A stretch of 44,627 bases of DNA from assembly GCF_900089955.1 (NCBI RefSeq), contig NZ_FLQX01000156.1, positions 1-44,627 on the forward strand. Reading direction: 5' to 3'. The notes under the pieces are model-generated. The model was given only the letters and a program-made list of their open reading frames with translations. It was not told where the DNA came from and ran no database searches. The position numbers were made by a program, and so were the translations under genes. This DNA comes from Candidatus Accumulibacter aalborgensis (lineage in GTDB: Bacteria; Pseudomonadota; Gammaproteobacteria; Burkholderiales; Rhodocyclaceae). Positions 28,206-36,888 of this stretch are shown piece by piece (positions within the stretch are counted from its first letter, which is position 1; each line of letters opens with the position of its first letter).

Positions 28206-29419
28206 GCTCCTCCTCCTAGCAGCGACTGGTAGAGCTTCTTCGTCTGCTGTGCGATGCTCTCCCAACTGAAGACGTCGCGCGCGCGTTGGCGGCCGGCAGC
28301 GGCCATCGAATCGGCGAGTGCAGGGTCGTCGAGAACCTTGTTGATCGCCGAGGCCAGATCGCGCGAAAAGGCGTCCGGGTTCATGGGCTCGAAGGGCGCC
28401 ACCTGCTGCTGCTCCAGCGGCACCAGGTAACCGGTGACGCCATCGACGACGACTTCCTTGATGCCACCGACGGCACTCGCGACGACGGCCGTCTGGCAGG
28501 CCATGGCTTCCAGGTTGATGATCCCGAAAGGCTCGTAGATCGACGGACAGCAGAAGACCGTCGCATGCGAATAGAGCTGGATTGCTTCTTCCTTGGTGAC
28601 CATCTCCTGAATCCAGATCAGGTTGTTGAATCCCGCCTGGAGAACGTCGTTGACCCCGGCGGTCATTTCGGCGAGGACCTCCTTGGTATCGGGCGCGCCG
28701 GCGCAAAGGACGATCTGCGCGTCCGGTTTGATGTACTTCACCGCGTTAACCAGGTGCACGATGCCCTTCTGACGCGTGATCCGGCCGACGAAGAGAACGA
28801 TCGGCTTGCCCGGATCGACGCCGTATTTTTCCAGCGCGGTCGTCTCGCTCGTCGGTTGGTACTGGTCGACGTTGATCCCGTTGTAGATCACGGTGACCTT
28901 GGCCGGGTCAATGTCGAAATGTTCGAGGATGTCGTTCCTGGTTTCCTCCGAAACGGCGACCACCGCATCGGCCATGTCGAGACACTGTCGCTCGATCCAC
29001 GACGACATGTCGTAGCCGCCACCGAGTTGTTCGCGCTTCCACGGACGCAATGGCTCTAGCGAGTGCACGGTCTGCACCAGAGGGACGCCGTACAAGGCCT
29101 TCGCCAGGATGCCGCCGAGGTGAGCATACCAGGTGTGCACATGCACGATGTCGGCATCGACCTGCTCGGTCAAGGTCGCCAAGTTGCCCTCGAAGGCATC
29201 CAGCGCACCACTGAGGCGCTTGTCCACGTGTTTGAAACTGCCCGTGCCAAACGGGTAGCCCTTGACCCGGACACCCTCGACAACGGTGTCCTGGTCGCCA
29301 AAGCAGCGGACTTCGACATGCATCAGTTTGGCGAGTTCGCCAGCCAGATACTCGACGTGAACACCGGCTCCGCCGTAGACGTAGGGAGGATATTCTCGCG
29401 TGAATAGCAGTACTTTCAT
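28202..29419 (-). CDS. glgM: GT4 glycosyltransferase, probable maltose-1-phosphate synthase
   Basis: The 405-residue protein starts MKVLLFTREYPPYVYGGAGV and has GT4-type motifs (GRITRQKG, and CPSIYEPFGIINLEAMAC with the E-x7-E pattern). This actinobacterial-type 'GlgA' uses ADP-glucose. Members next to glgE join it to glucose-1-phosphate to give maltose-1-phosphate. The stop overlaps glgE by four bases, so it is very likely GlgM. Glycogen synthase activity is the alternative; sequence alone cannot separate the two. Confidence 0.85.
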   Translation of the reverse strand: MKVLLFTREYPPYVYGGAGVHVEYLAGELAKLMHVEVRCFGDQDTVVEGVRVKGYPFGTGSFKHVDKRLSGALDAFEGNLATLTEQVDADIVHVHTWYAHLGGILAKALYGVPLVQTVHSLEPLRPWKREQLGGGYDMSSWIERQCLDMADAVVAVSEETRNDILEHFDIDPAKVTVIYNGINVDQYQPTSETTALEKYGVDPGKPIVLFVGRITRQKGIVHLVNAVKYIKPDAQIVLCAGAPDTKEVLAEMTAGVNDVLQAGFNNLIWIQEMVTKEEAIQLYSHATVFCCPSIYEPFGIINLEAMACQTAVVASAVGGIKEVVVDGVTGYLVPLEQQQVAPFEPMNPDAFSRDLASAINKVLDDPALADSMAAAGRQRARDVFSWESIAQQTKKLYQSLLGGGA

Positions 29420-29451
29420 CGAGGCACTTTCTAAGCTGTAGTTGTGAGGTT

Positions 29452-29471
29452 AAACGCGCTTTGCCGCGTTT
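29452..29471. promoter_or_regulatory. Inverted repeat in the glgM/tsaB divergent region
   Basis: AAACGCG CTTTGC CGCGTTT is a perfect seven-base inverted repeat with a six-base spacer, 33 bases upstream of the glgM start. The region is divergent, so a terminator is unlikely and an operator or a leader hairpin is more plausible. A similar unit (ACGCG-N6-CGCGT) lies at 35880-35895. No further gene is seen in the 245-base gap. Confidence 0.35.
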
Positions 29472-29664
29472 TCCGAAGGCCCTGTCATTGTAGCGGGAAA
29501 GGCGCTGGCCGGCCAATCCGAGCCGGCTACGGCACTTCATTCTCCAGGTCCTGCCGTCGGGAACACTCGCACGCAAATCGCGCAGCGGGCGCGCTGCCGA
29601 ACACTGGCCGCTGCGCCCAAGGCAGCAGGCGACGGCGGCGGGAAGGACGGGTAAAATAGAGCCC

Positions 29665-30342
29665 ATGAATCTACTGGCCATCGAGACGTCGACCGAACTT
29701 GGCAGCATTGCCGTCTGGCGCGAAGGCGAGTTGCTGAGCCGGGTTTGCCCGGCGACGCTGGCGCATTCGGAAACGCTGCTGCCGCTGATCAGCGCGACCC
29801 TGCGCGAAGCCGGCCTTGGCTTTGCCGACCTGCACGGGATCGCTTTCGCTGCCGGTCCCGGCTCGTTCACCGGTCTGCGCGTCGCCTGTGGTGTCGCGCA
29901 GGGTCTGGCCTTTGCCCTCGATCTGCCGGTCATACCCGTCGGCACGCTCGATGCCATGGCGCTGGCCAGCGGCAGCGAGCGGGTGATCGTCATGCTCGAT
30001 GCGCGCATGGGCGAGGTCTATTACGGCCTGTTTTCCCAGGGCTTACCCTTGGCCCCGGTGGTCGTCTGTCAACCGTCGGCAGTGCCCATTCCCGACTCGC
30101 CCGGCTGGCACGCTTGCGGTAACGGGCTGGTCGCCTATCCCGCTCTGCGTCAGCGCTTAGCGGCCTGTGTTCACCTCTGGCAGCCCGAACTGGTGCCGGA
30201 CGCCGGCGCCGTCGCCCGTCTCGCCGCACCACGTCTGGCGCGCGGCGAAGGCGTCGATGCAGCCGATGCGACACCGCTGTATGTGCGCAACAAGGTGGCG
30301 CTGACCGTTGCCGAGCGACTGGCCAGGGGCGGCAAGGCGTGA
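29665..30342 (+). CDS. tsaB: tRNA N6-threonylcarbamoyladenosine biosynthesis protein TsaB
   Basis: The 225-residue protein has the ASKHA fold start LLAIETSTELGSIAV and the family motif GIAFAAGPGSFTGLRVACGV near residue 60. TsaB pairs with TsaD and TsaE to make the t6A modification of ANN-decoding tRNAs. It is followed by rimI with a four-base overlap, an arrangement common in proteobacteria. ATG 29665 gives a normal N-terminus. Confidence 0.94.
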   Translation: MNLLAIETSTELGSIAVWREGELLSRVCPATLAHSETLLPLISATLREAGLGFADLHGIAFAAGPGSFTGLRVACGVAQGLAFALDLPVIPVGTLDAMALASGSERVIVMLDARMGEVYYGLFSQGLPLAPVVVCQPSAVPIPDSPGWHACGNGLVAYPALRQRLAACVHLWQPELVPDAGAVARLAAPRLARGEGVDAADATPLYVRNKVALTVAERLARGGKA

Positions 30343-30815
30343 GCGCCGTTCTGGCCCCGCGAGCGACGATGCTGGCGATGAGCCCGTGCGATATCGACGA
30401 CATACTGGCCATTGAAGCGCGCGTTCACCCGTTTCCCTGGACGCGCGGCAATTTTGTCGATTCCATGGCTGCCGGGTACGGCGTCTGGGGATCCCGTATC
30501 GATGGCCAACTGGTCGGCTACTGCGTGCTCATGCTGGCGGTGGATGAAGCTCACCTGCTCAACATCGGCGTGGCCGAGAGGCGTCAGGGGATGGGGTTTG
30601 GTGCCAGCCTGCTCGACCATGCCATGCTCGCGGCGCGTCGGGCGGGGGCCAGCAGCCTGTTGCTGGAGGTGCGGCCGTCCAACGAGAAAGCGCTGGCCCT
30701 CTATCGGAATTTCGGCTTTCAGCAAATTGGCGTGCGCCGAGCTTACTATGCCGCCGAGCCGGGGCGTGAGGATGCGCTGGTGCTGCAGCTTGCTCTGGCC
30801 GAGGTGCCGGAATGA
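30339..30815 (+). CDS. rimI: Ribosomal protein S18 alanine N-acetyltransferase RimI
   Basis: The 158-residue GNAT protein has IEARVHPFPWTRGNFVDSM near residue 28, the acetyl-CoA loop RRQGMGFGASLL and LEVRPSNEKALALYRNFGF. RimI acetylates the N-terminus of S18. The GTG start overlaps the tsaB stop (GTGA). MLAMSPCD, ten codons downstream, is an alternative start. Confidence 0.9.
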   Translation: MSAVLAPRATMLAMSPCDIDDILAIEARVHPFPWTRGNFVDSMAAGYGVWGSRIDGQLVGYCVLMLAVDEAHLLNIGVAERRQGMGFGASLLDHAMLAARRAGASSLLLEVRPSNEKALALYRNFGFQQIGVRRAYYAAEPGREDALVLQLALAEVPE

Positions 30816-30965
30816 TCACCCGAACGCTCATGACTTCTCAAGACACCTCCCGATCATGAAAGTCATGACCGTTTCCCTCCCTTGCAGGGCGCACTCCGGC
30901 TTGCACGCCGGAATTGCTCAATGGGCGCGGAGCATGCTCCGCGAATTCCCCGTCTCGCCCCCCGA

Positions 30966-30991
30966 CCCCTCTCCCGCGCGCGGGAGAGGGG
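30966..30991. repeat. 26-base perfect palindrome in the rimI / uracil-DNA glycosylase gap
   Basis: The two 13-base arms (CCCCTCTCCCGCG and its complement) meet with no loop. It lies in a 204-base gap without a gene, within a longer segment resembling the dispersed 'CCCCTCTCCC' intergenic repeats of many proteobacteria. It could act as a hairpin ending rimI transcripts, but no T run follows. A repeat element is the better reading. Confidence 0.5.
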
Positions 30992-31019
30992 AGATTCGTG
31001 AGTCGTTGGCGCGACTTTC

Positions 31020-31844
31020 ATGGTAAAGCCGCCCGGTCCACGCCTGCAGCGTGGGCAACTGTTGCACGAAATGGGACTCTCGCCACAATGGCAACTGCGA
31101 CCGCGGCCGTCAGTCGGATCGCCCGTGCCTGAGCTTCGCCCGGAAGCCGCGGCTACGCTTCGTCCGCTGATCGCCACGGTCGCCGCTGCGCCCGCAGAAA
31201 GCGTCTTCGTTGCGCCGCCAGCCGATCGTGCGGCAGAGATCAATGGCCTGAACTGGGAAGAGTTGCGCCGCAGTGTTGCCGCCTGTCGTGCGTGTGGGCT
31301 GTGCGCTGAGCGGCGGCAGGCCGTGCTGGGCGTGGGCGATGTGTTCGCCGACTGGCTCTTCATCGGTGAGGGGCCGGGAGCAGAGGAGGATGCGCGCGGT
31401 GAGCCTTTTGTCGGTTCGGCCGGCAAACTGCTCGATGCGATGCTGGCGGCGATCGATCTGCGCCGTGGCGAGAATGTCTACATCGCCAATGCCGTCAAGT
31501 GCCGTCCGCCCGGCAATCGAACGCCGGAGGCCGGCGAGATGGCCACTTGCGCGCCCTATCTGAGGCGCCAGATCGCGCTCATCCAGCCACGGGTGATCGT
31601 TCTGCTGGGCCGTGCGGCGGCGCTTTCCGTACTCGGTGAGAGCGGCTCGCTGGCCAGTCTGCGTGGACAGCCCCTCGCGTATGCTGGCCCCGAGAGCGCT
31701 GGCAGCGCCATACCGGTGGTCGTCACCTACCATCCGGCCTACCTGCTGCGCACCTTGCCAGACAAGGCAAAGGCCTGGGAAGACCTGTGCCGGGCGCGGA
31801 GCCTGATGCGCGCCACGAAGGCCTCGGCCGTGCAGCAGACGTGA
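31020..31844 (+). CDS. Type-4 uracil-DNA glycosylase (Fe-S)
   Basis: The 274-residue protein begins with a polymerase-associated-like segment (LLHEMGLSPQWQ), then a variable linker to about residue 80. The UDG domain holds CRACGLC, GEGPGAEEDARGEPFVGSAG, NAVKCRPPGNR, TCAPYL and TYHPAYLLR. The four Cys (two in CRACGLC, then KC and TC) fit the 4Fe-4S cluster of family-4 uracil-DNA glycosylases, which excise uracil from deaminated DNA. The start follows the palindromic repeat by about 28 bases and no strong ribosome site is seen; a later start is possible. Confidence 0.88.
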   Translation: MVKPPGPRLQRGQLLHEMGLSPQWQLRPRPSVGSPVPELRPEAAATLRPLIATVAAAPAESVFVAPPADRAAEINGLNWEELRRSVAACRACGLCAERRQAVLGVGDVFADWLFIGEGPGAEEDARGEPFVGSAGKLLDAMLAAIDLRRGENVYIANAVKCRPPGNRTPEAGEMATCAPYLRRQIALIQPRVIVLLGRAAALSVLGESGSLASLRGQPLAYAGPESAGSAIPVVVTYHPAYLLRTLPDKAKAWEDLCRARSLMRATKASAVQQT

Positions 31845-31927
31845 GAACGGCTTGCGCGCCAGCGAGAAATCGCCGAAAGTTGTCATCTGCTATCCTCCCG
31901 TCGTGATGGCCCATCAAGGAAAATGTC

Positions 31928-32605
31928 ATGCGTTTGCAAATACTGAGGCTCCTGAGGCTCCTGACGCTCGGCGTCGTGCTTGCCGGCCTGCTCTCCGGCT
32001 GCGGCTACAACACCTTTCAGACTGGCGACGAAGCGATCAAGTCGGCGTGGTCCGAGGTGCTCAACCAGTACCAGCGGCGAGCTGACCTGGTACCGAATCT
32101 GGTCGGCACGGTCAAGGGCTACGCCAGCCACGAAAAGGACGTTCTGACGCAAGTCACCCAGGCCCGCGCGCAGGTGGGTGCCATCCAGGCGACGCCCGAG
32201 CTGGTCAATGATCCCGCCGCTTTTGCCAAATTCCAGCAAGCGCAGGCCGGCCTGTCGAGCGCTCTGTCGCGTTTGCTGGTGGTGACTGAAAACTACCCGC
32301 AACTGAAGGCCGACGCTGGTTTCCGCGACCTGCAGGCGCAGCTCGAAGGGACCGAGAACCGGATCACCGTTGCCCGCAATCGCTACATCAAGGCGGTCGA
32401 GATCTATAACGTCTCGGTGCGCAGTTTCCCCAACAATCTCACGGCGATGATCTTCGGTTACACCGTCAAACCGAATTTCAGTGTCGACAATGAAAAAGCG
32501 ATCTCGACGGCACCGAAGGTCGATTTCGCGGCGCCAGCGCCGGCAACCCCCCCCGCAGCCAGGCCGGCACCCGCCGGCCCCGGTTCGCCGGCAGCCAGTT
32601 ACTAG
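31928..32605 (+). CDS. lemA: LemA family lipoprotein
   Basis: The 225-residue protein has a signal with lipobox LLSGC (Cys25) and then the LemA helical domain: WSEVLNQYQRRADLVPNLVG, then RNRYIKAVEIYNVSVRSFPN and a C-terminal NFSVDNEK. The last 40 residues are Pro/Ala-rich and low in complexity. LemA proteins are membrane-anchored and usually lie beside TPM-domain genes, as here; their function is unresolved. AAGGAAAA lies ahead of the ATG. Confidence 0.9.
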   Translation: MRLQILRLLRLLTLGVVLAGLLSGCGYNTFQTGDEAIKSAWSEVLNQYQRRADLVPNLVGTVKGYASHEKDVLTQVTQARAQVGAIQATPELVNDPAAFAKFQQAQAGLSSALSRLLVVTENYPQLKADAGFRDLQAQLEGTENRITVARNRYIKAVEIYNVSVRSFPNNLTAMIFGYTVKPNFSVDNEKAISTAPKVDFAAPAPATPPAARPAPAGPGSPAASY

Positions 32606-32611
32606 GCAACC

Positions 32612-33493
32612 GTGCCGCGCCTTCCTGCCCGGCTGGCCGCCTGGCTGCTGAGCCTGCTCCTGCTGCTCGGCGCAGGTTTTGCCTACAGTGATGATCTGCT
32701 ACCCGTGCCACGGCTGGTGGCGCGAGTCACTGACCTGACGACAACGCTGACCAGCGAGCAGCGCGGGCTGCTCGATGCCAAGCTGGCCGCCTTCGAGCGC
32801 GAGAAGGGCGCGCAGATCGTCGTCCTGATCGTCGCGACGGTCAAGCCCCAGGCCATCGAGCAATACGCGCTGCGCGTCGTCGAGGCCTGGCAGCCGGGCC
32901 GGCGTGGAATCGACGATGGCGCGCTGCTGCTGGTTGCCAAGGAGGACCGGAAATTGCGCATCGAGGTGGGCTACGGGCTCGAGGGCGCGCTCAACGACGC
33001 GACGGCAAAACGAATCATCAGCGAGACGATCAGTCCCCATTTCAAGCAGGGCGACTTTTTCGGCGGCATCGACGCCGGCGTCGACGCGATGATCAGGGTG
33101 ATCGGTGGCGAGCCGCTACCGGCGCCGAGCGCGGCATCGCTGCCCGGCGCCGCCGCTGCCGATAGCCACCTCGAGACGCTGCTGTTCGTTGCTTTCATCT
33201 TGGTGTTCGTCGTTGGCGGCGTGTTGCGGGCCATCTTCGGGCGCTTTCTGGCTGCCGGCATCGTCGGCGTCGCCGCTGGCGTGATCGCCGCGATGCTGAT
33301 CTCGTCGGTACTGGTCGCGGCGGCGGTCGGTTTTGCCGGCTTCATCGCGTCCATCTTGTTTGGCGCGCTCGGTGGCGCTGGCTGGACGTCGGGCGGCATC
33401 TCGTGGGGAGGTGGCGGTGGGGGCGGCGGCTCGCAGGGCTTTTCGGGAGGCGGTGGCGGTTTTGGCGGCGGTGGAGCTTCGGGAGACTGGTGA
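32612..33493 (+). CDS. TPM-domain (YgcG-like) membrane protein
   Basis: The 293-residue protein has a signal peptide (about 1-27), a TPM domain (LDAKLAAFEREKGAQIVVLI to ISPHFKQGDFFGGIDAGVDA), two or three membrane helices at about 190-255 and a Gly-rich tail ending GGASGDW. The Gly-rich tail is usual for this family. TPM proteins are thought to work in membrane protein quality control or the envelope stress response. It starts with GTG seven bases after lemA and overlaps the next gene by one base. Confidence 0.88.
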   Translation: MPRLPARLAAWLLSLLLLLGAGFAYSDDLLPVPRLVARVTDLTTTLTSEQRGLLDAKLAAFEREKGAQIVVLIVATVKPQAIEQYALRVVEAWQPGRRGIDDGALLLVAKEDRKLRIEVGYGLEGALNDATAKRIISETISPHFKQGDFFGGIDAGVDAMIRVIGGEPLPAPSAASLPGAAAADSHLETLLFVAFILVFVVGGVLRAIFGRFLAAGIVGVAAGVIAAMLISSVLVAAAVGFAGFIASILFGALGGAGWTSGGISWGGGGGGGGSQGFSGGGGGFGGGGASGDW

Positions 33494-34005
33494 TGGGCAT
33501 GGATCTGAAACGACTGCTTCGCCATCTGGTCCTTCCCCACTGGTGGGTTCGGCGCGTTTTTTCGCCGGCCCTCCTGCGCCAGATAGAACAAGCGGTCGCC
33601 ATGTCGGAGGCGGTGCATCGTGGCGAGTTGCGCGTGGTGGCCGAAGGCAACCTGCCGCTGCCTGCGTTGTGGCGTGCACAGTCGCCGCGTGCGCGGGCAA
33701 TCGAGCTTTTTTCGTACTTGCGCGTTTGGGACACCGCCGAGAACAGCGGCGTGCTGATCTATCTGCAGTTGATCGACCGGCGAGTCGAGATTGTCGCTGA
33801 TCGAGGAATCGACGCCAGGGTTGGCCGGGAATTCTGGGATGGCGTCTGTCGGCAGATGGAGATGGCTTTCCGATCCGGCGATTTCGAGAGCGGCACGCTG
33901 GTCGCCTTGGCCACGATTACCGAAGCGCTGCGCTTGCACTTCCCGGTGGGCGGTGAAAATGCCAACGAGTTGAACGAGTTGGCCGATGCGCCCCTGCTGC
34001 TCTAG
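33493..34005 (+). CDS. Second TPM-domain protein
   Basis: The 170-residue protein has SPALLRQIEQAVAMSEAVHR near the start, then RAIELFSYLRVWDTAENSGV and QLIDRRVEIVADRGIDA, the short TPM type without signal or Gly-rich tail. It overlaps the previous gene (TGATG) and completes a lemA-TPM-TPM operon, common in betaproteobacteria. It converges with the Lrp remnant, overlapping it by four bases. Confidence 0.88.
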   Translation: MGMDLKRLLRHLVLPHWWVRRVFSPALLRQIEQAVAMSEAVHRGELRVVAEGNLPLPALWRAQSPRARAIELFSYLRVWDTAENSGVLIYLQLIDRRVEIVADRGIDARVGREFWDGVCRQMEMAFRSGDFESGTLVALATITEALRLHFPVGGENANELNELADAPLLL

Positions 34006-34525
34006 CCTTCGGCATAGCGGATGCGCTTGCTCGACTTGCTTGGCTGAGTCAGGTGTTCAAGCGGCAGGACATGGGTCTGCTTGACCGTCTGCAGGGCGAT
34101 GCTGGTCTTGATGCGCGCGACTCCGGGCAGGAAAAGCAGGCGTTTCATCATCAGTTCGGAAAAAGCCGCCAGATCGGGAACGGTAATCCGCAGCATGTAA
34201 TCGGCGTCGCCACTAACCGAGAAACAGTCCATCACTTCCGGCATCGCGGCGACAGCTTGTTCAAACGCTTCGCTGGCGGTCTCGCTGTGACGTTCCAGGA
34301 TGACCTGGGCGAAAGCGGTGACCCCCAGAGGCCGACCGCCGAGGGGGCGAGCATGGCGACGTAGCCGGCGATGACGCCATCTTCTTCGAGGCGCTGGATA
34401 CGGCGGCTGATCTGCGATGCCGACAGGCGGATCTGTTCGCCCAGCGTCGCATTGGTCGCGTTGCCCTTGCGCTGTAGTGCGTCGAGCAGGGCGAGATCGT
34501 AACGGTCGATGGTGATTTTGGACAT
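34002..34525 (-). pseudogene. Lrp/AsnC-family regulator with a frameshift
   Basis: The first frame has a full Lrp HTH (DLALLDALQRKGNATNATLG, then SASQISRRIQRLEEDGVIAG) and reaches SAVGLW. At about 34327 an extra two bases (CTCT where CT is expected) shift the frame; restoring it gives SAVGLGVTAFAQVILERHSE and then the RAM domain (CFSVSGDADYMLRI). As it stands the product would lack the ligand-binding domain. A sequencing error, or a real decay event, could give this. Lrp-type regulators control amino acid genes. The gene lies 16 bases after lplT. Confidence 0.75.
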
Positions 34526-34541
34526 GATTGCGCTGCGTTGC

Positions 34542-35804
34542 TCAGTGGCAGTTGTCGTCGAGGTGGATCACGTCATCGCGCAGGCGCTGATTGGCTTCGT
34601 GGCGCAATTTCACGAGGTACATCGTGCCGCTGACGAAAAGCCCGAACAGGGTGACCACCACGTAGATCGACAGGTCGGCCCTGAGCATCAGATAGTACAG
34701 GCCGGTCATGGCCAGGATCGACAGGTTCTCGTTGAAGTTCTGCACGGCGATCGAATGCCCGGCACCCATCAGGATGTGGCCGCGGTGCTGCAGCAAGGCG
34801 TTCATCGGCACCACGAAGAAGCCGGACAGCGCGCCGATCAGGATCAGCAGGGGGACCGCCAGCCACAGGTGCTGGACGAAGTTCATGACCAGAACGATGA
34901 CCCCCATGGCGATGCCGAGCGGGATGACCCGTAAGGACTTGCGCAAGGTGATCATTCTTGCCGCGCCAACGGCGCCCAGCGCAACGCCGACGGCGACGAC
35001 GCCCTGCAGCATGCTCGACTTCGACAGATCGAGCTGCAGCGCCACCTCTGCCCACTTGATGACGATGAACTGCAGGGTGGCGCCGGCGCCCCAGAACAGC
35101 GTCGTCACGGCCAGCGAAACCTGGCCCAGGCGGTCGCGCCAGAGCAGCATCAGGCAGTGATTGAATTCGCGCAGCAGATACCAGGGGTTCTTGTGCAGGA
35201 CCCGGTGATCGACGCCGGTGTCGGGAATATAGAGATTGAACAGCGCCGCCAGCAAGTAGAAAGTGGCCACGAAACACAGTGCCATTTCGCCGATCGTATC
35301 GACCCCGGTGTCGATCAGCGGAAAGTCGAAGGCGAGCAGTGGGTTGGCGATTTCGGGTCGGATCAGCGTACCGCCGACGACGACGCCGAGAATGATTGCG
35401 GCAACCGTCAACCCTTCGATCCAGCCATTGGCGACGACCAACAGACGGTGCGGCAGGTACTCGGTAAGGATGCCATACTTGGCCGGCGAATAGGCGGCCG
35501 CACCGAGGCCGACGACGCCATAGGCGAGCAAGGGGTGCACGTCCCAGTACATCATCGCGCAGCCGATGACCTTGATCGCGTTGCTGATGAACATCACTCG
35601 CCACTTGGGCATCGAGTCGGCAAAGGCACCCACGAAAGAAGCGAGAACGACATACGAGACGGTGAAAAAGGTCTTCAGCAGCGGTTCGTATGCGCTCGGC
35701 GCGTGCATCTCACGCAGGATCGAGATGGCCACGATCAGCAAGACATTGTCGGCGAGCGCAGAAAAGAACTGCGCCGCCATGATCAGGTAGAAACCAAGGG
35801 GCAT
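34542..35804 (-). CDS. lplT: Lysophospholipid transporter LplT
   Basis: The 420-residue protein is a major-facilitator protein of about 12 helices. It starts MPLGFYLIMAAQFFSALADN and has GAAAYSPAKYGILTEYLP near residue 100, the family signature. LplT flips lysophospholipids inward across the inner membrane for re-acylation; the usual Aas acyltransferase is not visible. It is divergent from the LysR gene at 35986. Confidence 0.92.
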   Translation of the reverse strand: MPLGFYLIMAAQFFSALADNVLLIVAISILREMHAPSAYEPLLKTFFTVSYVVLASFVGAFADSMPKWRVMFISNAIKVIGCAMMYWDVHPLLAYGVVGLGAAAYSPAKYGILTEYLPHRLLVVANGWIEGLTVAAIILGVVVGGTLIRPEIANPLLAFDFPLIDTGVDTIGEMALCFVATFYLLAALFNLYIPDTGVDHRVLHKNPWYLLREFNHCLMLLWRDRLGQVSLAVTTLFWGAGATLQFIVIKWAEVALQLDLSKSSMLQGVVAVGVALGAVGAARMITLRKSLRVIPLGIAMGVIVLVMNFVQHLWLAVPLLILIGALSGFFVVPMNALLQHRGHILMGAGHSIAVQNFNENLSILAMTGLYYLMLRADLSIYVVVTLFGLFVSGTMYLVKLRHEANQRLRDDVIHLDDNCH

Positions 35805-35985
35805 GGGTGCTTTAAAGTATTCTGAATGCGTTTGTATTTGCTCGCTTGGGCTTATACCATGAAAGGAAGCAACTTGTTAACGCGCTAGCCCGCGTGGAAT
35901 TGGCAGCCAGCCGCACAGTGCTGGTCGGCGTGTCTGTTTTGTGATTCAATTCGCTAATATAAGGCAGAAAAATGGGAGAACATTG

Positions 35986-36888
35986 ATGGCTGATCGTCGT
36001 CTACAGGTGTTTCACGCTGTCGCCACGCACCTGTCTTTTACCAAGGCGGGCGAGGCGCTACACATGACCCAGCCGGCGGTCACCTTTCAGATCAAGCAGC
36101 TCGAGGAACGCTTCAATGCCCGCCTTTTCGACCGTGGTGGCGGTCGCATCTCGCTGACCCCGGCCGGAGAACTGGTCCTCAACTATGCTGAGAGAATTCT
36201 CGGGCTGTCCGCCGACCTCGACATCCGCGTCGCCGAGATGACCGGGCAGATGAGCGGCAGTCTACTCGTCGGGGCGAGCAAGACGATCGCCGAGTTCATG
36301 CTGCCACCGATTCTCGGTGAGTTCAACGTGCGTTATCCACAGGTCAGGGCGCGCCTGACCGTTGCCAACTCGGAAGCCATCAGCAATGCCATCGCTGCGC
36401 ACACGCTGGACATTGGCCTGGTTGAAGCGCATGCAAGTCAGCCAAGCCTGCAGTGCGATGTCTGTGGCGATGATGAGCTGCAGGTCATCTGCACACCGAA
36501 TCATCCCTTGGCGAAGCGCACCGAAGTCGACGCACGCAGCCTGCTGGAGCACGACTTCATCGCTCGCGAACCGGGTTCCGGGACGCGCGAAGTCACCGAA
36601 GACTATTTGCGCGCCTGTGGCGTCGAGCCCAATAGGCTGAAGACCCTGATGGATCTGTCGAGTCCGGAGGCCTTGAAGGGCGTGGTCGCGACGGGACTGG
36701 GCTTCTCGATCGCCTCACGCGCGAGTTTCGAGAAGGAGCGGCAACTCGGCAGTCTGGTCGCCATTCCGCTACGACCGCGCCTCAAGCGCACGCTGTCGCT
36801 GATCTATCAGAAGGAACGCTTCCGCTCCAAGGTGGTGCTCACCTTTGTCGAATTCGCGCGGAGTAAACTGCGCGAGCTGTCCGCCTGA
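35986..36888 (+). CDS. LysR-type transcriptional regulator
   Basis: The 300-residue protein has an N-terminal winged HTH (FTKAGEALHMTQPAVTFQIK) and a substrate-binding domain resembling CbbR/CysL-type regulators (EFMLPPILGEFNVRYPQVRA, EPGSGTREVTEDYL). GGGAGAA lies seven bases before the ATG. The stop overlaps the alr start by one base, which is unusual for LysR genes, as they mostly face away from their target. It may control lplT or its own operon. The effector is unknown. Confidence 0.88.
   Translation: MADRRLQVFHAVATHLSFTKAGEALHMTQPAVTFQIKQLEERFNARLFDRGGGRISLTPAGELVLNYAERILGLSADLDIRVAEMTGQMSGSLLVGASKTIAEFMLPPILGEFNVRYPQVRARLTVANSEAISNAIAAHTLDIGLVEAHASQPSLQCDVCGDDELQVICTPNHPLAKRTEVDARSLLEHDFIAREPGSGTREVTEDYLRACGVEPNRLKTLMDLSSPEALKGVVATGLGFSIASRASFEKERQLGSLVAIPLRPRLKRTLSLIYQKERFRSKVVLTFVEFARSKLRELSA

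Noticed and set aside
29420-29664. Rho-independent terminator in the glgM/tsaB gap
   Set aside because: The stem lies upstream of both divergent genes, so a terminator has no gene to end; it is listed as a possible operator.
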